18,225 bases of DNA from an archaeon (GTDB lineage: Archaea; B1Sed10-29; JAJSAI01), in assembly GCA_024274695.1 (NCBI GenBank), contig JAJSAI010000009.1:1-18225 (forward strand), in the 5' to 3' direction. Shown here piece by piece: positions 1 through 7,861 of this stretch (positions are counted from its first letter, which is position 1; the number at the start of each line of letters is the position of its first letter). The notes below the pieces were generated by a model, which ran no database searches, had not been told where the DNA came from, and saw only the letters and a list, made by a program, of their open reading frames with translations. Made by a program: the position numbers and the translations under genes.

Positions 1-99
1 CAGGATGTTCCAGAGGGTACTCCTGGGATGGAGGTCGGAGCGCTCGTGGAAGGAGTCACCCCAGAAGACGTTCAGCTGAAGGAATACTCCTTTGAGTAA
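1..99 (+). CDS. C-terminal end of an unidentified protein (partial)
   Basis: Frame 1 is open from the left edge to a TAA at 97-99 and gives 32 residues ending in VTPEDVQLKEYSFE. The composition (acidic, with Gly, Pro and Val) looks like ordinary coding sequence, and it stops 44 bases before thrS on the same strand. No domain can be recognised from so short a piece, so no function is proposed. A T-rich tract follows directly and may end its transcript. Confidence 0.55.
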   Translation, partial: QDVPEGTPGMEVGALVEGVTPEDVQLKEYSFE

Positions 100-102
100 T
101 CA

Positions 103-113
103 TTTTTTCTTTT
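103..113 (+). terminator. Possible oligo-T terminator after the first partial gene
   Basis: Two T runs (six and four T, separated by one C) follow the stop codon at 97-99. Archaeal transcription commonly ends at U-rich tracts without a hairpin, and I see no stem here. The tract lies before the thrS ribosome binding site, so it could equally be spacer. Confidence 0.3.
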
Positions 114-143
114 CGCGCACCGTTTGAGGAGGGCGCATGACTC

Positions 144-2030
144 ATGAGGCTACTGCTGGTGCACGCGGACTACATAAACTTCAAGGCCAAGGAAAAAGCC
201 CTGAAAGCGGCTGAGGAGATCAAGGAAAAAGAACAGAGGGTAGAAGAGTGTCTCGTGGTTTTCACGGCTGCCGAGAAAACGGACGAGGGCAAGGAGGATG
301 TCGTGGCGCACAGGGCCGCGGGCCAGATAGCTTCTGATGCTGAAAAAGTGAAAGCAGAAAAGATAGTAGTGTACCCCTTCGTGCACCTGACCGACGGTCC
401 TGCAAAACCCGAGAGCGCCAGGAAGGCCCTGGACCTGCTCGTGAAAGAACTGCAAAAGAAGGAGGGGTTGCAGGTCTGGAAGGCGCCGTTCGGGTACTAC
501 AAGGAGTTTGAGCTAAAGTGCAAGGGACACCCTCTGGCAGAACTCAGCAGGAGAATAACTGCTGAGGCAGGAAAAGAGGAGGTCAGTGAGGCCCTGAAGG
601 CAGAAGAGAAAGCCAAGTCATACTGGTACGTTCTGGACCAAGAAGGTGTCCTGCACGAGATAAGCCTGAAGGACGAGGAGATAACGGGATACGATTTTTC
701 CAAGTACCCTAACCTTGAAAAGTTCGCGAGGTACGAGATGAAGAAAGTGAGGGCAGTAAAGCAAGAGCCGCCTCACGTCAGGTTCATGAGGGAACTGGAG
801 CTCGCGGACTACGAGCCCGGAAGCGATCCTGGGAACATGAGGTACTATCCCAAGGGAAGGCTAATAAAATCCCTGCTGGAGTACTACGTCACCAAAAGAG
901 TAATAGACTACGGCGGCGTGGAAATAGAAACACCAATAATGTACGACTTCGAGCACCCGACCCTCAAGAAGTACTTGAACAGGTTCCCCGCCAGGCAGTA
1001 CATAGTCTACTCTCCTAACAAGAAACTGTTCCTAAGGTTCGCAGCCTGCTTCGGGCAGTTCCTGACCGCCCACGACGCGGTCATCTCCTACCGGAACCTG
1101 CCCCTGAGACTGTACGAGCTCGCCAGGTACGCGTTCAGAGCAGAGCAGAGGGGAGAGCTCACAGGGCTCAGGAGGCTCAGAGCGTTCACGATGCCGGACT
1201 GCCACGCGCTCTGCGCTGACATACCCCAGGCAAAAGAGGAGATGATGGTCAGGTTCAAGTTCCAGAAGCAGCTGCAGACTGAAATAGGGTTCAAGATTCC
1301 TGAGGACTTCGAGCTTGCCATCAGGGTGACCAAGGACTTCTGGAACGAGAACAAGGACTTCGTGGTATCCCTCGTGAAGGAATGGGGCAAGCCGGCCCTC
1401 GTGGAAATGTGGGACAAGAGGTTCTTCTACTTCGTGCTCAAGTACGAGTGGAACTTCGTGGACGCCCTCGGCAAGGCCAGCGCGCTCAACACTGACCAGA
1501 TAGACGTGGAGAACGGGGAAAGGTACGACATAAGGTACACTGACAAGGACGGGTCCCAAAAGCATCCTGTCATACTGCACATGAGCCCGAGCGGGGCGAT
1601 AGAAAGAGTGATGTACGCAATGCTCGAGAAAGCATACTACGACCAGCAGGCTGGGAAGAAGCCCATGCTCCCACTATGGCTCTCTCCAACCCAGGTCAGG
1701 ATAATCCCAGTGTCAGAAAAACAGCTGGAGTACGCAAAGAGCCTGCTCCACGAGTTCGAGGGAGTGAGAGCAGACCTTGACGACACTGACGAGACCCTCG
1801 GTAAGAAAATCAGAAAAGCGGAGAAAGAATGGGTCCCGTACATTGCTGTGGTAGGAGAAAAGGAAGTGGAGTCAGGAACTCTTTCAGTCAGGATCAGGGA
1901 AACAGGCGAGCAGAAGCAGATGACTGCGCAAGAGCTGGCTGAACTGGTGCGGGAGAAGACAAAGGGCATGCCCTTCAAGAAGCTGTCTCTTCCAGTGTTC
2001 CTGAGCAAGAGGCCCGTGTTCGTGGGCTAA
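144..2030 (+). CDS. thrS: Threonyl-tRNA synthetase, archaeal type
   Basis: This enzyme activates threonine and charges tRNA(Thr) in the cytoplasm. Its 628 residues match the usual archaeal length. Residues 1 to about 145 form the archaeal D-aminoacyl-deacylase-like editing domain that removes serine from mischarged tRNA; H81, K120 (in FGYYKEFE) and E133 sit where the known active-site residues of Pyrococcus ThrRS lie. The class II core follows: motif 2 is [18 protein letters not shown] (331-348) and motif 3 is [14 protein letters not shown] (481-494). The expected zinc ligands are C302, H354 and H479. The anticodon-binding domain runs from about 510 to the end. The ATG at 144 is chosen because GAGGAGG (126-132) precedes it and the [11 protein letters not shown] opening is typical; the ATG at 137 is in another frame. 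There is no sign of truncation. It is a housekeeping gene that happens to border the pilus locus. Confidence 0.97.
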   Translation: MRLLLVHADYINFKAKEKALKAAEEIKEKEQRVEECLVVFTAAEKTDEGKEDVVAHRAAGQIASDAEKVKAEKIVVYPFVHLTDGPAKPESARKALDLLVKELQKKEGLQVWKAPFGYYKEFELKCKGHPLAELSRRITAEAGKEEVSEALKAEEKAKSYWYVLDQEGVLHEISLKDEEITGYDFSKYPNLEKFARYEMKKVRAVKQEPPHVRFMRELELADYEPGSDPGNMRYYPKGRLIKSLLEYYVTKRVIDYGGVEIETPIMYDFEHPTLKKYLNRFPARQYIVYSPNKKLFLRFAACFGQFLTAHDAVISYRNLPLRLYELARYAFRAEQRGELTGLRRLRAFTMPDCHALCADIPQAKEEMMVRFKFQKQLQTEIGFKIPEDFELAIRVTKDFWNENKDFVVSLVKEWGKPALVEMWDKRFFYFVLKYEWNFVDALGKASALNTDQIDVENGERYDIRYTDKDGSQKHPVILHMSPSGAIERVMYAMLEKAYYDQQAGKKPMLPLWLSPTQVRIIPVSEKQLEYAKSLLHEFEGVRADLDDTDETLGKKIRKAEKEWVPYIAVVGEKEVESGTLSVRIRETGEQKQMTAQELAELVREKTKGMPFKKLSLPVFLSKRPVFVG

Positions 2031-2033
2031 ACC

Positions 2034-2042
2034 TTTTAAATA
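2034..2042 (+). promoter_or_regulatory. Archaeal TATA box before the pilus ATPase gene
   Basis: TTTTAAATA lies just after the thrS stop codon, in a T-rich gap. A start site 26-27 bases from its centre would fall near 2064-2065, giving either a leaderless TTG start at 2064 or a leader of about nine bases before the ATG at 2073. It would drive the ATPase-TadC-TadC operon. No other promoter element is visible. Confidence 0.55.
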
Positions 2043-2072
2043 CTCTCTCTTCTTTATACTCTGTTGAGTAGC

Positions 2073-3665
2073 ATGGGGTACCTTGACGAGCTTCTCAAGG
2101 AATCAGCAAAGGCAGTAGAAGAGGAAGAGAAGACGGAAGAGGTCAAAAAAGAAGAGGAGAAAAAGGAAGAGGTAAAAAGGGTCATAGAAGAAGCGGCTGC
2201 GGAAGAAAAGGCAGAAATAGAATACCTCGGGACCAAAACGCTCGTCGCGTCCTACGGTAACGTGAAAATATACAAGGTGGAAGGAGAACCCCTGCTCGTT
2301 TACACGATCCCAGTCATAAAACCCAAGGGCCCCGAAAAAATTCTCGTTAACACCATAAAAGAAGCGGCAACCCGGATAATCACTGTTTCTCCCGAGGAAA
2401 TCAGGGATCCTGAAAGAAGACGCAGGTTCTACTTCGAGAAAGTAAAAGAAATAATAGAGGGGAGTCCTGAGCTAGGGGTCCCGAAGACGAGGGTGGACTT
2501 CTACGCTGACATGGTAGTAAGAGAAATGATCGGCTACGGAATACTAGACCCGCTCGTGCAGGACGACAAGCTTGAAGACATAATGGTAATAGGTCCGGAA
2601 AAACCAGTTTACGTTGCGCACAGAGAATACGATATGATGAAAACCAATGTAATGTTCGCCAACGACGATGAGATAAAGAACATAATAGACAGGATAGCCA
2701 GGCAGGTTAACAGGAGGGTTGACCTGCAGACTCCCCTGCTGGACGCAAGGCTTCCTGACGGGAGCAGGGTGAACGCCACAATAAAACCAATATCCGTGGA
2801 CGGCAACACCCTGACCATAAGAAAGTTCAGGGAAGACCCGTACACTGTTATAGACCTGCTCAAGTTCGGGACGTTCACCCTTGACCTGGCCGCGTTCCTA
2901 TGGCTGGCAGTGGATGGCCTGGGGGCCAAGCCCGCAAACATAATCATTTCCGGAGGAACAGGCTCTGGGAAAACAACAACACTGAACGTGCTCTCCTCAT
3001 TCATCCCTCCGTCCGAGAGGGTTATAACCATAGAAGACACGGCGGAGCTCAAGCTGCCTCTAGAGCACTGGGTAAGGATGGAGACAAGGCCTCCGTCCAT
3101 AGAAGGGAAGGGAGAAGTGAGCATGGAAGTCCTTGTTAAGAACTCGCTCAGGATGAGGCCCGACAGGATAATAGTAGGAGAAATAAGGTACAAGGAAGCC
3201 CAGACCCTGTTCACCGCGATCAACACAGGGCACGACGGGAGCGCGGGAACAGTTCACGCTAACTCGGCTCACGAGACCGTGATAAGGGTAACCTCCCCGC
3301 CCATGAACGTTCCCGAAATAATGCTGGAAGGGCTTGACCTGATAGTCGTGCAGCAGAGGATCCACGATCGGAGGAAAGGGGTCATAAGAAGGGTTACAGA
3401 AGTGGCAGAAGTTACAGGGGTCATGGGAGGAAAACCGCAGATACAAGTAATATTCGAGAGAGACCCTGCCCTGGACACCATAAAAGCCACAGGCATTCCG
3501 AGCAAGTACGTACAAAAGCTCATGAGGTTCACCGGGCTCTCAAAAGCGGACATAGCGACCGAGATAGACAAGAGAAAGGAACTGCTCAAGTCACTTCTGG
3601 ACAGGGGAATAAGAAAACAGGAAGACGTGGTAAGAGAGCTCAGGAAGATCACGTCCCTAGAGTGA
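2073..3665 (+). CDS. Type IV pilus / type II secretion family assembly ATPase (TadA/PilB/FlaI-like)
   Basis: This is a cytoplasmic hexameric motor ATPase that powers filament assembly at the platform proteins encoded next. It has 530 residues counted from ATG 2073. Residues 1-50 are a Lys/Glu-rich low-complexity tail. The catalytic half shows Walker A GGTGSGKT at 294-301, an Asp box VITIEDT at 317-323, a Walker B-type segment DRIIVGEIR at 364-372, and a His box GHDGSAGTVHA at 386-396. This order and spacing define the GspE/VirB11/FlaI family. A TTG nine bases upstream (2064) is the alternative start and fits the TATA spacing for a leaderless message. Thirteen bases separate it from the first TadC gene. 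No archaellum-specific genes (such as flaG, flaF or flaH) are seen beside it, so a pilus role is more likely than an archaellum. Its closest described parallel is the EpdL ATPase of methanococcal pili (inference from gene layout). Confidence 0.95.
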   Translation: MGYLDELLKESAKAVEEEEKTEEVKKEEEKKEEVKRVIEEAAAEEKAEIEYLGTKTLVASYGNVKIYKVEGEPLLVYTIPVIKPKGPEKILVNTIKEAATRIITVSPEEIRDPERRRRFYFEKVKEIIEGSPELGVPKTRVDFYADMVVREMIGYGILDPLVQDDKLEDIMVIGPEKPVYVAHREYDMMKTNVMFANDDEIKNIIDRIARQVNRRVDLQTPLLDARLPDGSRVNATIKPISVDGNTLTIRKFREDPYTVIDLLKFGTFTLDLAAFLWLAVDGLGAKPANIIISGGTGSGKTTTLNVLSSFIPPSERVITIEDTAELKLPLEHWVRMETRPPSIEGKGEVSMEVLVKNSLRMRPDRIIVGEIRYKEAQTLFTAINTGHDGSAGTVHANSAHETVIRVTSPPMNVPEIMLEGLDLIVVQQRIHDRRKGVIRRVTEVAEVTGVMGGKPQIQVIFERDPALDTIKATGIPSKYVQKLMRFTGLSKADIATEIDKRKELLKSLLDRGIRKQEDVVRELRKITSLE

Positions 3666-3678
3666 AAAAGGTGCTATA

Positions 3679-4848
3679 ATGGCTGACGTTGACGAACTGA
3701 AAAAACTCCTTGGCATGAGAAAAGAGCCGGAGAAAAAAGAAGAAAAAAAGCCAGAGCCCAAGCTAACCACGCCAGAGGAATCTCCTCCGGCCACAGGAGA
3801 AGAAATAGACGTTGAAGCCCTTTCTAAAATAGTTCAGAGGATGAGGGCCAAGTATGCTCCCAGGGAAGAAAAGAAGGGAGAGGAAATAAAAAGAATAATA
3901 GAAGCGGCCCCAGCAGTGGAGATCGCCAGGGGCAGGCCCGAGGAACTCAGCCTTGCTCCGGAAAAAGGAGTGCGGACAGTAGGAAAGGTCTACAGATCCC
4001 TGAGCCCCGTGATAAACGTTTTCCTGAAACCTTTCTCCAAGACAATGGGAGAAAGCCTGGGCAAAGACCTGGTGGCGTCAGGAAGCAGGTACACTGCAGA
4101 ACAGTGGCTCGCGCTCTCTCTCACCTCAGCCTTCATGGTCTTCATAGTGATGGTCCTGCTGGCCATGGGCATGATAGCAGGCAATGTCCTAAGCCCTGCC
4201 CTGAGCGTGCTGTTGGTAATAGGCGCGCCAGTACTCGTCTTCTTCATACTCCTCATGATTCCTGGAATGAAGGCAAGGTCAATCGCGGCCCAGATAGAAA
4301 AAGACCTTCCTTTCGCGCTCAGGCACATGAGCATAGAAATCAGGGCAGGAGTCGGAATATACAAGAGCATGGAATCAATCTCAAAATCGGACTACGGCAT
4401 GCTCTCACAGGGCTTCAGGAACGTGCTCCTGCAAATAGAAAAAGGAGTGCCAACAGAAGAAGCCCTCACCAAGTGGGCTGCGAGCACTAGGTCAGAGGCT
4501 CTTAAGAGGGTGGTGGCCCACATAGTCAGGGCCATCAGAACAGGAGGGAACCTGTCGGAAGTGATGATAACAATAGCAGATGACGTGGCCTTCGAGAAGA
4601 GGATGAAAATCGCAGACTTCGCCGAGAAACTGAACCTCATAGGACTGTTCCTGATGATGGGTGCGATAGTAATGCCCGTGCTCATAGGGATACTAACAGC
4701 AATAGGAAGCAGCCCGAGCATAAGCAGTCAGGTGGCGATGTTCAGCGTGTTCACCCCAGAAATGCTCTCGCTGTTCTACTTCCTGATAGCCCCCGCGTTC
4801 ATCCTAATGTTCCTGTTCTTCATAAAATCCACAGACCCCGGAACGTGA
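3679..4848 (+). CDS. TadC/PilC-family pilus platform protein 1 (type II secretion F domain)
   Basis: This is an inner-membrane platform protein that should couple the ATPase to pilin insertion. It has 389 residues. Residues 1 to about 105 are hydrophilic and rich in Lys, Glu and Pro. Membrane segments lie near 143-168 and 172-197, followed by a cytoplasmic T2SSF-type helical domain at about 205-315 (LPFALRHMSIEIRAGVGIYKSM, split by family-typical glycines), then membrane segments near 320-343 and 362-383. The start ATG is preceded by AGGTG at 3669-3673. Its TGA overlaps the ATG of the second platform gene by one base, implying translational coupling. The long charged N-terminal tail resembles that of the ATPase and contains a similar KR-I-IE-A motif. 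The family call is firm; the exact subfamily is not. Confidence 0.9.
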   Translation: MADVDELKKLLGMRKEPEKKEEKKPEPKLTTPEESPPATGEEIDVEALSKIVQRMRAKYAPREEKKGEEIKRIIEAAPAVEIARGRPEELSLAPEKGVRTVGKVYRSLSPVINVFLKPFSKTMGESLGKDLVASGSRYTAEQWLALSLTSAFMVFIVMVLLAMGMIAGNVLSPALSVLLVIGAPVLVFFILLMIPGMKARSIAAQIEKDLPFALRHMSIEIRAGVGIYKSMESISKSDYGMLSQGFRNVLLQIEKGVPTEEALTKWAASTRSEALKRVVAHIVRAIRTGGNLSEVMITIADDVAFEKRMKIADFAEKLNLIGLFLMMGAIVMPVLIGILTAIGSSPSISSQVAMFSVFTPEMLSLFYFLIAPAFILMFLFFIKSTDPGT

Positions 4849-5759
4849 TGCTCATGAACTTCATACGAAAGTACACCGAGACCCTCGAATACATAGGATG
4901 GAAAGCGAAAGCGCCAGTGATAATAGGAGGAGGGATTGCAGGAGCAGTAGCAGCAGTAATCCTCCTGGGCCTAACGTACGACATAGTCCTCGGGTTCCTG
5001 ATTGCGCTCACCCTGCTTGACATCTCCTTCGGGCTCCCGTTCTTCCTCGCGGACAAAAAACTCACGGAAATGGAGAGACGGCTTCCGGACGTGCTCGGGC
5101 ACATGAGTACCACCCTCAAGACAGGCGGGACAATAGAAATGGCCTTGAAGGAAGTCAGCAGGATGGACTACGGGCCCATAACCCCTGGAATGAGGCTGAT
5201 GCTCAAGAACATAAGAGAAGGGGTAACATTTGAAGAGGCCTTCAGGAGGTTCGCCGAGAACAGCAGGTCAGACCTGATCAAAAAAGCAGCCACCATAATC
5301 ATCTCCGCCAGGAGGAGCGGAGGAGCACTGACCGAGACCCTGAACGCCATGTCCCAGGACATCCGGGCCATGGAAAGACTGAACAGGGAAAGAAAGACCA
5401 AGACATTCATGCAGTTCTTGTTCCTGATAACCGCAGGGGTCCTGGTGGCGCCCCTCGTGTTCGGGATCGTGCACTCAGTGCTCATGATCCTAATACAGTC
5501 CTCAGGAGGCGGGGCCGCGGGTGTTGCCGTGACCCCAAGCAAGGGCCTCGCGTCCACGTACAACTTCCTGTTCAAGACCTACATCATAATAGAATCATCC
5601 CTCACGATGATGGGGGCAGTTCTCATAAGGGAGGGTAAGATAAGCAGGAGCGTATTATACGTTCCCCTCGCGGCAATGGCAGCGTACATAATATACACTG
5701 TGGTGGCCGCGGGGTTCATGAGCTTCATAGCCGGAGGAGGCATGATGGGAGGATTTTAA
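4848..5759 (+). CDS. TadC/PilC-family pilus platform protein 2 (type II secretion F domain)
   Basis: This is a second membrane platform protein of 303 residues, distinct from the first by lacking the charged tail. Hydrophobic segments lie near 24-42 and 46-66. The T2SSF-type domain at about 77-185 includes LPDVLGHMSTTLKTGGTIEMAL and a SRSDLIKKAATII stretch parallel to SRSEALKRVVAHIV in the first protein. More membrane segments lie near 190-216, 244-260 and 270-296, and the C terminus is Gly/Met-rich. The start ATG at 4848 overlaps the upstream stop as TGATG; a GTG at 4845 and an ATG at 4854 are alternatives. Archaella usually have one larger FlaJ, whereas paired TadC-type proteins are known from bacterial Tad and methanococcal Epd pili, so the pair points to a pilus rather than an archaellum. 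Confidence 0.9.
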   Translation: MLMNFIRKYTETLEYIGWKAKAPVIIGGGIAGAVAAVILLGLTYDIVLGFLIALTLLDISFGLPFFLADKKLTEMERRLPDVLGHMSTTLKTGGTIEMALKEVSRMDYGPITPGMRLMLKNIREGVTFEEAFRRFAENSRSDLIKKAATIIISARRSGGALTETLNAMSQDIRAMERLNRERKTKTFMQFLFLITAGVLVAPLVFGIVHSVLMILIQSSGGGAAGVAVTPSKGLASTYNFLFKTYIIIESSLTMMGAVLIREGKISRSVLYVPLAAMAAYIIYTVVAAGFMSFIAGGGMMGGF

Positions 5760-5760
5760 A

Positions 5761-5907
5761 ATGGACAATAAAGCCCAAGCTTCTCTGGAGTACCTGATAC
5801 TCGTGGCTGTGATAATCGCTATCGCCGCACTGGTGGCCTTCATGGTGAAAAGCACGGCAGGAGGCCAGGGAAAGGCGCTCGCAGAAGAAACCGGGACGAG
5901 CCCGTGA
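5761..5907 (+). CDS. Mini-prepilin with class III signal (Flp-sized), 48 residues
   Basis: This short gene encodes MDNKAQASLEYLILVAVI followed by more hydrophobic residues, a Lys and a Gly/Glu-rich tail of about 18 residues. The leader would be cut after K-A, leaving a mature protein of about 43 residues that starts QASLEYLIL and so fits the archaeal QxSxExxxL pilin motif, with Glu at +5. It starts one base after the stop of the second platform gene, with a strong GGGAGGA (5747-5753) at good spacing, so it is translated with the motor operon. Size and shape resemble bacterial Flp pilins, being little more than one helix. The residue before the cut is Ala, whereas most prepilins here have Gly. 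A paralogue with the same MDNKAQ opening lies at 14089. Whether it builds filaments or is an accessory is unknown. Confidence 0.85.
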   Translation: MDNKAQASLEYLILVAVIIAIAALVAFMVKSTAGGQGKALAEETGTSP

Positions 5908-5910
5908 ACA

Positions 5911-5925
5911 GAAATATATATAAAT
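5911..5925 (+). promoter_or_regulatory. Strong TATA box for the cysteine-rich pilin genes
   Basis: An A/T-only tract, AAATATATATAAAT, lies between the mini-pilin stop and the ATG at 5967. A start site about 26 bases from its centre falls near 5944, leaving a leader of about 23 bases that carries the near-perfect ribosome binding site GAGGTGGTG at 5953-5961. This is the best promoter-plus-SD arrangement in the window, as expected for an abundant pilin. Confidence 0.75.
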
Positions 5926-5966
5926 GATGTTAACCCTTTGTAAAACAACCGAGAGGTGGTGAAAAA

Positions 5967-6344
5967 ATGATTGGAAAGAGTAGGAAAGGACAAGGAGCCT
6001 TGGAGTACCTCATCATAATCGCGGGAGTCCTCGCGATAGCCGCTATCGTGGTATACTTCTTGTCAGGAGCAACAAACCCGCGGCAGACAGCGTTTTCAGC
6101 TTGTAGGAACGCTGCAGCCCAGTGCAGGCAGGCAAAGTTCTCTGACCCGACTTACGACTGCTACCCGGACTGTGTGAAAGCCTGCGCAGACCCGACAACG
6201 GGGCAGGATCTGCTGGATGGCACGCAGCTCGCGGGAGTCAGTGTTGACGATCTCAGGGACTGTGACACTTCAGGTTACACGAGCGCTTACTGTGCCTGCG
6301 TGAATGGGGACCTGTCCTACATCAGCAGCTCGAACGTACAATAA
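5967..6344 (+). CDS. Class III prepilin, cysteine-rich (likely major or structural pilin A)
   Basis: This 125-residue prepilin has an N-terminal leader MIGKSRKG, a predicted cut after G8, and a mature start QGALEYLIIIAGVL with Glu at +5 and a hydrophobic helix to about residue 32. The exposed domain has eight cysteines (46, 53, 65, 69, 73, 99, 109, 111), enough for four disulfides, and a segment C-x3-C-x-DPTTGQD shared with the next gene. It should be cleaved by the peptidase encoded at 6815 and assembled outside the membrane. The dedicated TATA box and strong SD suggest high expression, which is the main reason to think it is a major subunit; the mini-pilins are the competing candidates. The GQGALEYLIIIAGVL core is common among archaeal class III pilins. 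Confidence 0.9.
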   Translation: MIGKSRKGQGALEYLIIIAGVLAIAAIVVYFLSGATNPRQTAFSACRNAAAQCRQAKFSDPTYDCYPDCVKACADPTTGQDLLDGTQLAGVSVDDLRDCDTSGYTSAYCACVNGDLSYISSSNVQ

Positions 6345-6372
6345 AACCACTTAAAAAGAATAAAGAGGGTGC

Positions 6373-6753
6373 ATGAACGTGATCACGCGCAAAAAAGGAC
6401 AAGGGGCCCTTGAGTACCTGATAATAATCGCTGGAGTGCTGGTGATATCAGCGCTCGTGGTATACTTCATAACAGTGTCCGGGGGCACAGGAGCAAAAAG
6501 GAACGTTGAAGCAGCGTGCCAGAACGCAGCCAGCCAGTGCGCTCTCAAGCTCCAGATGAAGCCGGACTTTGACTGCACTCAAATGTGCACGGACGCCTGT
6601 GTGGACCCCAGGACCGGGCAGGACATAATGGCAGACAAGCCCGCAGGCCAGCAGGCCGTTGACCTGTGCAAACAAGGCAAGTACGCTGACATCACGTACA
6701 CGTACACGCCAGGAGCGCAGACAACACAACAGAGCCAGCAGACTCAGAGCTGA
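6373..6753 (+). CDS. Class III prepilin, cysteine-rich (tandem paralogue, pilin B)
   Basis: This 126-residue prepilin has the leader MNVITRKKG, a cut after G9, and a mature start GQ-type helix nearly identical to that of the preceding gene for its first 14 residues. The outer domain keeps six cysteines (49, 56, 68, 72, 76, 99) in the same order as pilin A and the same AC-x-DP-x-TGQD segment, but diverges elsewhere and ends in a Thr/Gln/Ser-rich tail. It is a tandem duplicate. GAGGGTG (6365-6371) sits very close to ATG 6373; a GTG at 6379 has better SD spacing and would give the leader MITRKKG, so the start may be two codons downstream. It lies 28 bases after pilin A and probably shares its promoter. 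A structural or modifying pilin role is inferred. Confidence 0.88.
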   Translation: MNVITRKKGQGALEYLIIIAGVLVISALVVYFITVSGGTGAKRNVEAACQNAASQCALKLQMKPDFDCTQMCTDACVDPRTGQDIMADKPAGQQAVDLCKQGKYADITYTYTPGAQTTQQSQQTQS

Positions 6754-6782
6754 GAAAACCCTGATCCACTAGCGCCACCTCT

Positions 6783-6790
6783 CTTTTTAA
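6783..6790 (+). promoter_or_regulatory. TATA box for a leaderless prepilin peptidase message
   Basis: CTTTTTAA ends 25 bases before the ATG at 6815 in a pyrimidine-rich gap, and there is no SD before that ATG. The spacing fits transcription starting at or next to the A of the start codon. The T runs at 6784-6788 and 6796-6800 could also end the upstream pilin transcript. Confidence 0.5.
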
Positions 6791-6814
6791 CCTCCTTTTT
6801 CTAAATTCTTCTGC

Positions 6815-7837
6815 ATGATCAGCTTGGAGCACGCGCGGCTCTTGACCGCGCTCGCGCTCTTCGGTATAGCGAGCGCACAAGACCTCAGGACCAGGGAAGT
6901 CCCAGACTGGATTCCGCTCCTGCTCGCAGTTTCAGGGCTCGCGCTCGCAGGGGCTGAAGCGCTCGCAGTGCAGAGCATTCTGCCAGTCCTGTTAAGCGCG
7001 GGAATGCTCGTGCTTTGCTTCGCGTTCGCCTACGTGTTGTACAGGCTGGGCGCGTGGGCAGGCGGAGACGTGAAACTGTTCACGGGCCTGGGCGCAGTGC
7101 TACCCTCTTACTCTGGCATGCTGTTCTTTCCTTTCCTCGCGCTTGCCGCGAGCGCGCTCGCGGTATTCCCTTTCCTTGTTTTGTACGTGCTCGCAGGGTT
7201 CAGGAAACCGAGCGTGAGGAGAGAGTTCCTGAAAGAACTGAAAAAGGTTCCTGTCAGGTCCTGGCTCTCGGGATTCATCCTGTTCGCGGGAATAACCCTC
7301 TCAGAGTGGGCGGGCGTCCCCTACGCTTCTCTTGTGCTCGTGCCGGCAATGTACTACACGAGAAGACTTAACCTGTTCACGGTCCCGGCCGTATTCTCCT
7401 ACTCATTCTATCTTGATCCCTTCAGGACGCTGTCCATGCTCTCCTATTCTGTCCTGGTTTCCGCGGCATTCATTCTAGGAACTGTTTCTTTCCGGACCGC
7501 CAGGAAAACCGTGCTCAGGAGAAGAATTCCCGCGCGGGAAGCGCGGGAAGGAATGATTCCCGCAAAAGACTACTGGCTCCTGCCTGACGGCAGGATCATT
7601 ACAACAGAGCCCAGCTTGTTCGGTCCCAGGAAACAGGTTGGCAGGCTGCTTGCTGACTCCAGGAGCGCGGCAGGCCTCACCCCCGAACAAGCCGAAGAGA
7701 TCAGGAGGCTTGCAGGGCAAGGAAAGATCAAATGGTTTGAGGAAAAGCTCAGCATCCCGTTCGTGCCCGTGTTCGCTCTCGGGATACTGCTGGCAGCACT
7801 GTTTCCAGCGGTTTTCAGCATATTGAAAGCTATTTAA
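6815..7837 (+). CDS. Archaeal prepilin peptidase (A24 family aspartic membrane protease)
   Basis: This membrane protease cuts the short basic leaders of class III prepilins. It has 340 residues with several hydrophobic helices. The two catalytic aspartates are expected at D23 (in SAQDLRTREVPDW, after the first helix) and D85 in the motif AGGDVK, equivalent to the GxGD/GGAD motif of TFPP and FlaK. It is longer than a minimal FlaK of about 230 residues because of a C-terminal region with REGMIPAKDYWLLPDGRI, an EEIRRL helix, and a final IPFVPVFALGILLAALF membrane segment; this resembles the archaeal A24 C-terminal extension that Pfam calls Arc_PepC. The ATG at 6815 has a TATA box at leaderless distance. 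It sits between two groups of prepilin genes, its likely substrates. An EppA-like role, specific for pilins rather than archaellins, is the best guess. Confidence 0.93.
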   Translation: MISLEHARLLTALALFGIASAQDLRTREVPDWIPLLLAVSGLALAGAEALAVQSILPVLLSAGMLVLCFAFAYVLYRLGAWAGGDVKLFTGLGAVLPSYSGMLFFPFLALAASALAVFPFLVLYVLAGFRKPSVRREFLKELKKVPVRSWLSGFILFAGITLSEWAGVPYASLVLVPAMYYTRRLNLFTVPAVFSYSFYLDPFRTLSMLSYSVLVSAAFILGTVSFRTARKTVLRRRIPAREAREGMIPAKDYWLLPDGRIITTEPSLFGPRKQVGRLLADSRSAAGLTPEQAEEIRRLAGQGKIKWFEEKLSIPFVPVFALGILLAALFPAVFSILKAI

Positions 7838-7839
7838 AA
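7833..7839 (+). promoter_or_regulatory. TATA box starting the large surface-protein operon
   Basis: TTTAAAA overlaps the peptidase stop codon (7835-7837) and is centred about 26 bases before the ATG at 7862. No SD precedes that ATG, so a leaderless transcript is likely. From here to the window end every gene overlaps or nearly touches the next, so this may be the main promoter for more than 10 kb. Confidence 0.55.
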
Positions 7840-7861
7840 TTAGGCTGTGTTATTATACTGG

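Noticed and set aside
1032-1580. Minus-strand open frame of 182 codons opposite thrS
   Set aside because: It is entirely opposite the catalytic core of ThrRS and its low-complexity Val/Leu/Pro product has no recognisable feature.
2609-3226. Long minus-strand open frame (205 codons) opposite the ATPase gene
   Set aside because: It lies wholly opposite the Walker A to His box region of a clear ATPase; the composition is Ser/Leu-rich as expected for a mirror frame, with no SD or domain.
2064-5759. Archaellum (archaeal flagellum) locus instead of a pilus
   Set aside because: No archaellin, FlaG/F/H/X-like or chemotaxis gene is present, the platform protein is split in two TadC-type proteins, and the pilins are of the class III QxSxE type.
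6350-6358. A/T-rich CTTAAAAAG before the second cysteine-rich pilin as a separate promoter
   Set aside because: A start site 25 bases on would lie past the ATG at 6373 and close to the GTG at 6379, and the gene already has an SD that needs a leader; co-transcription with the first pilin is simpler.
7527-7540. 14-bp perfect palindrome TTCCCGCGCGGGAA followed by a partial copy
   Set aside because: It lies within the peptidase gene in an Ala/Arg/Glu-rich stretch (PAREAREG), and the codons for that peptide explain it; no promoter or gene boundary is near.
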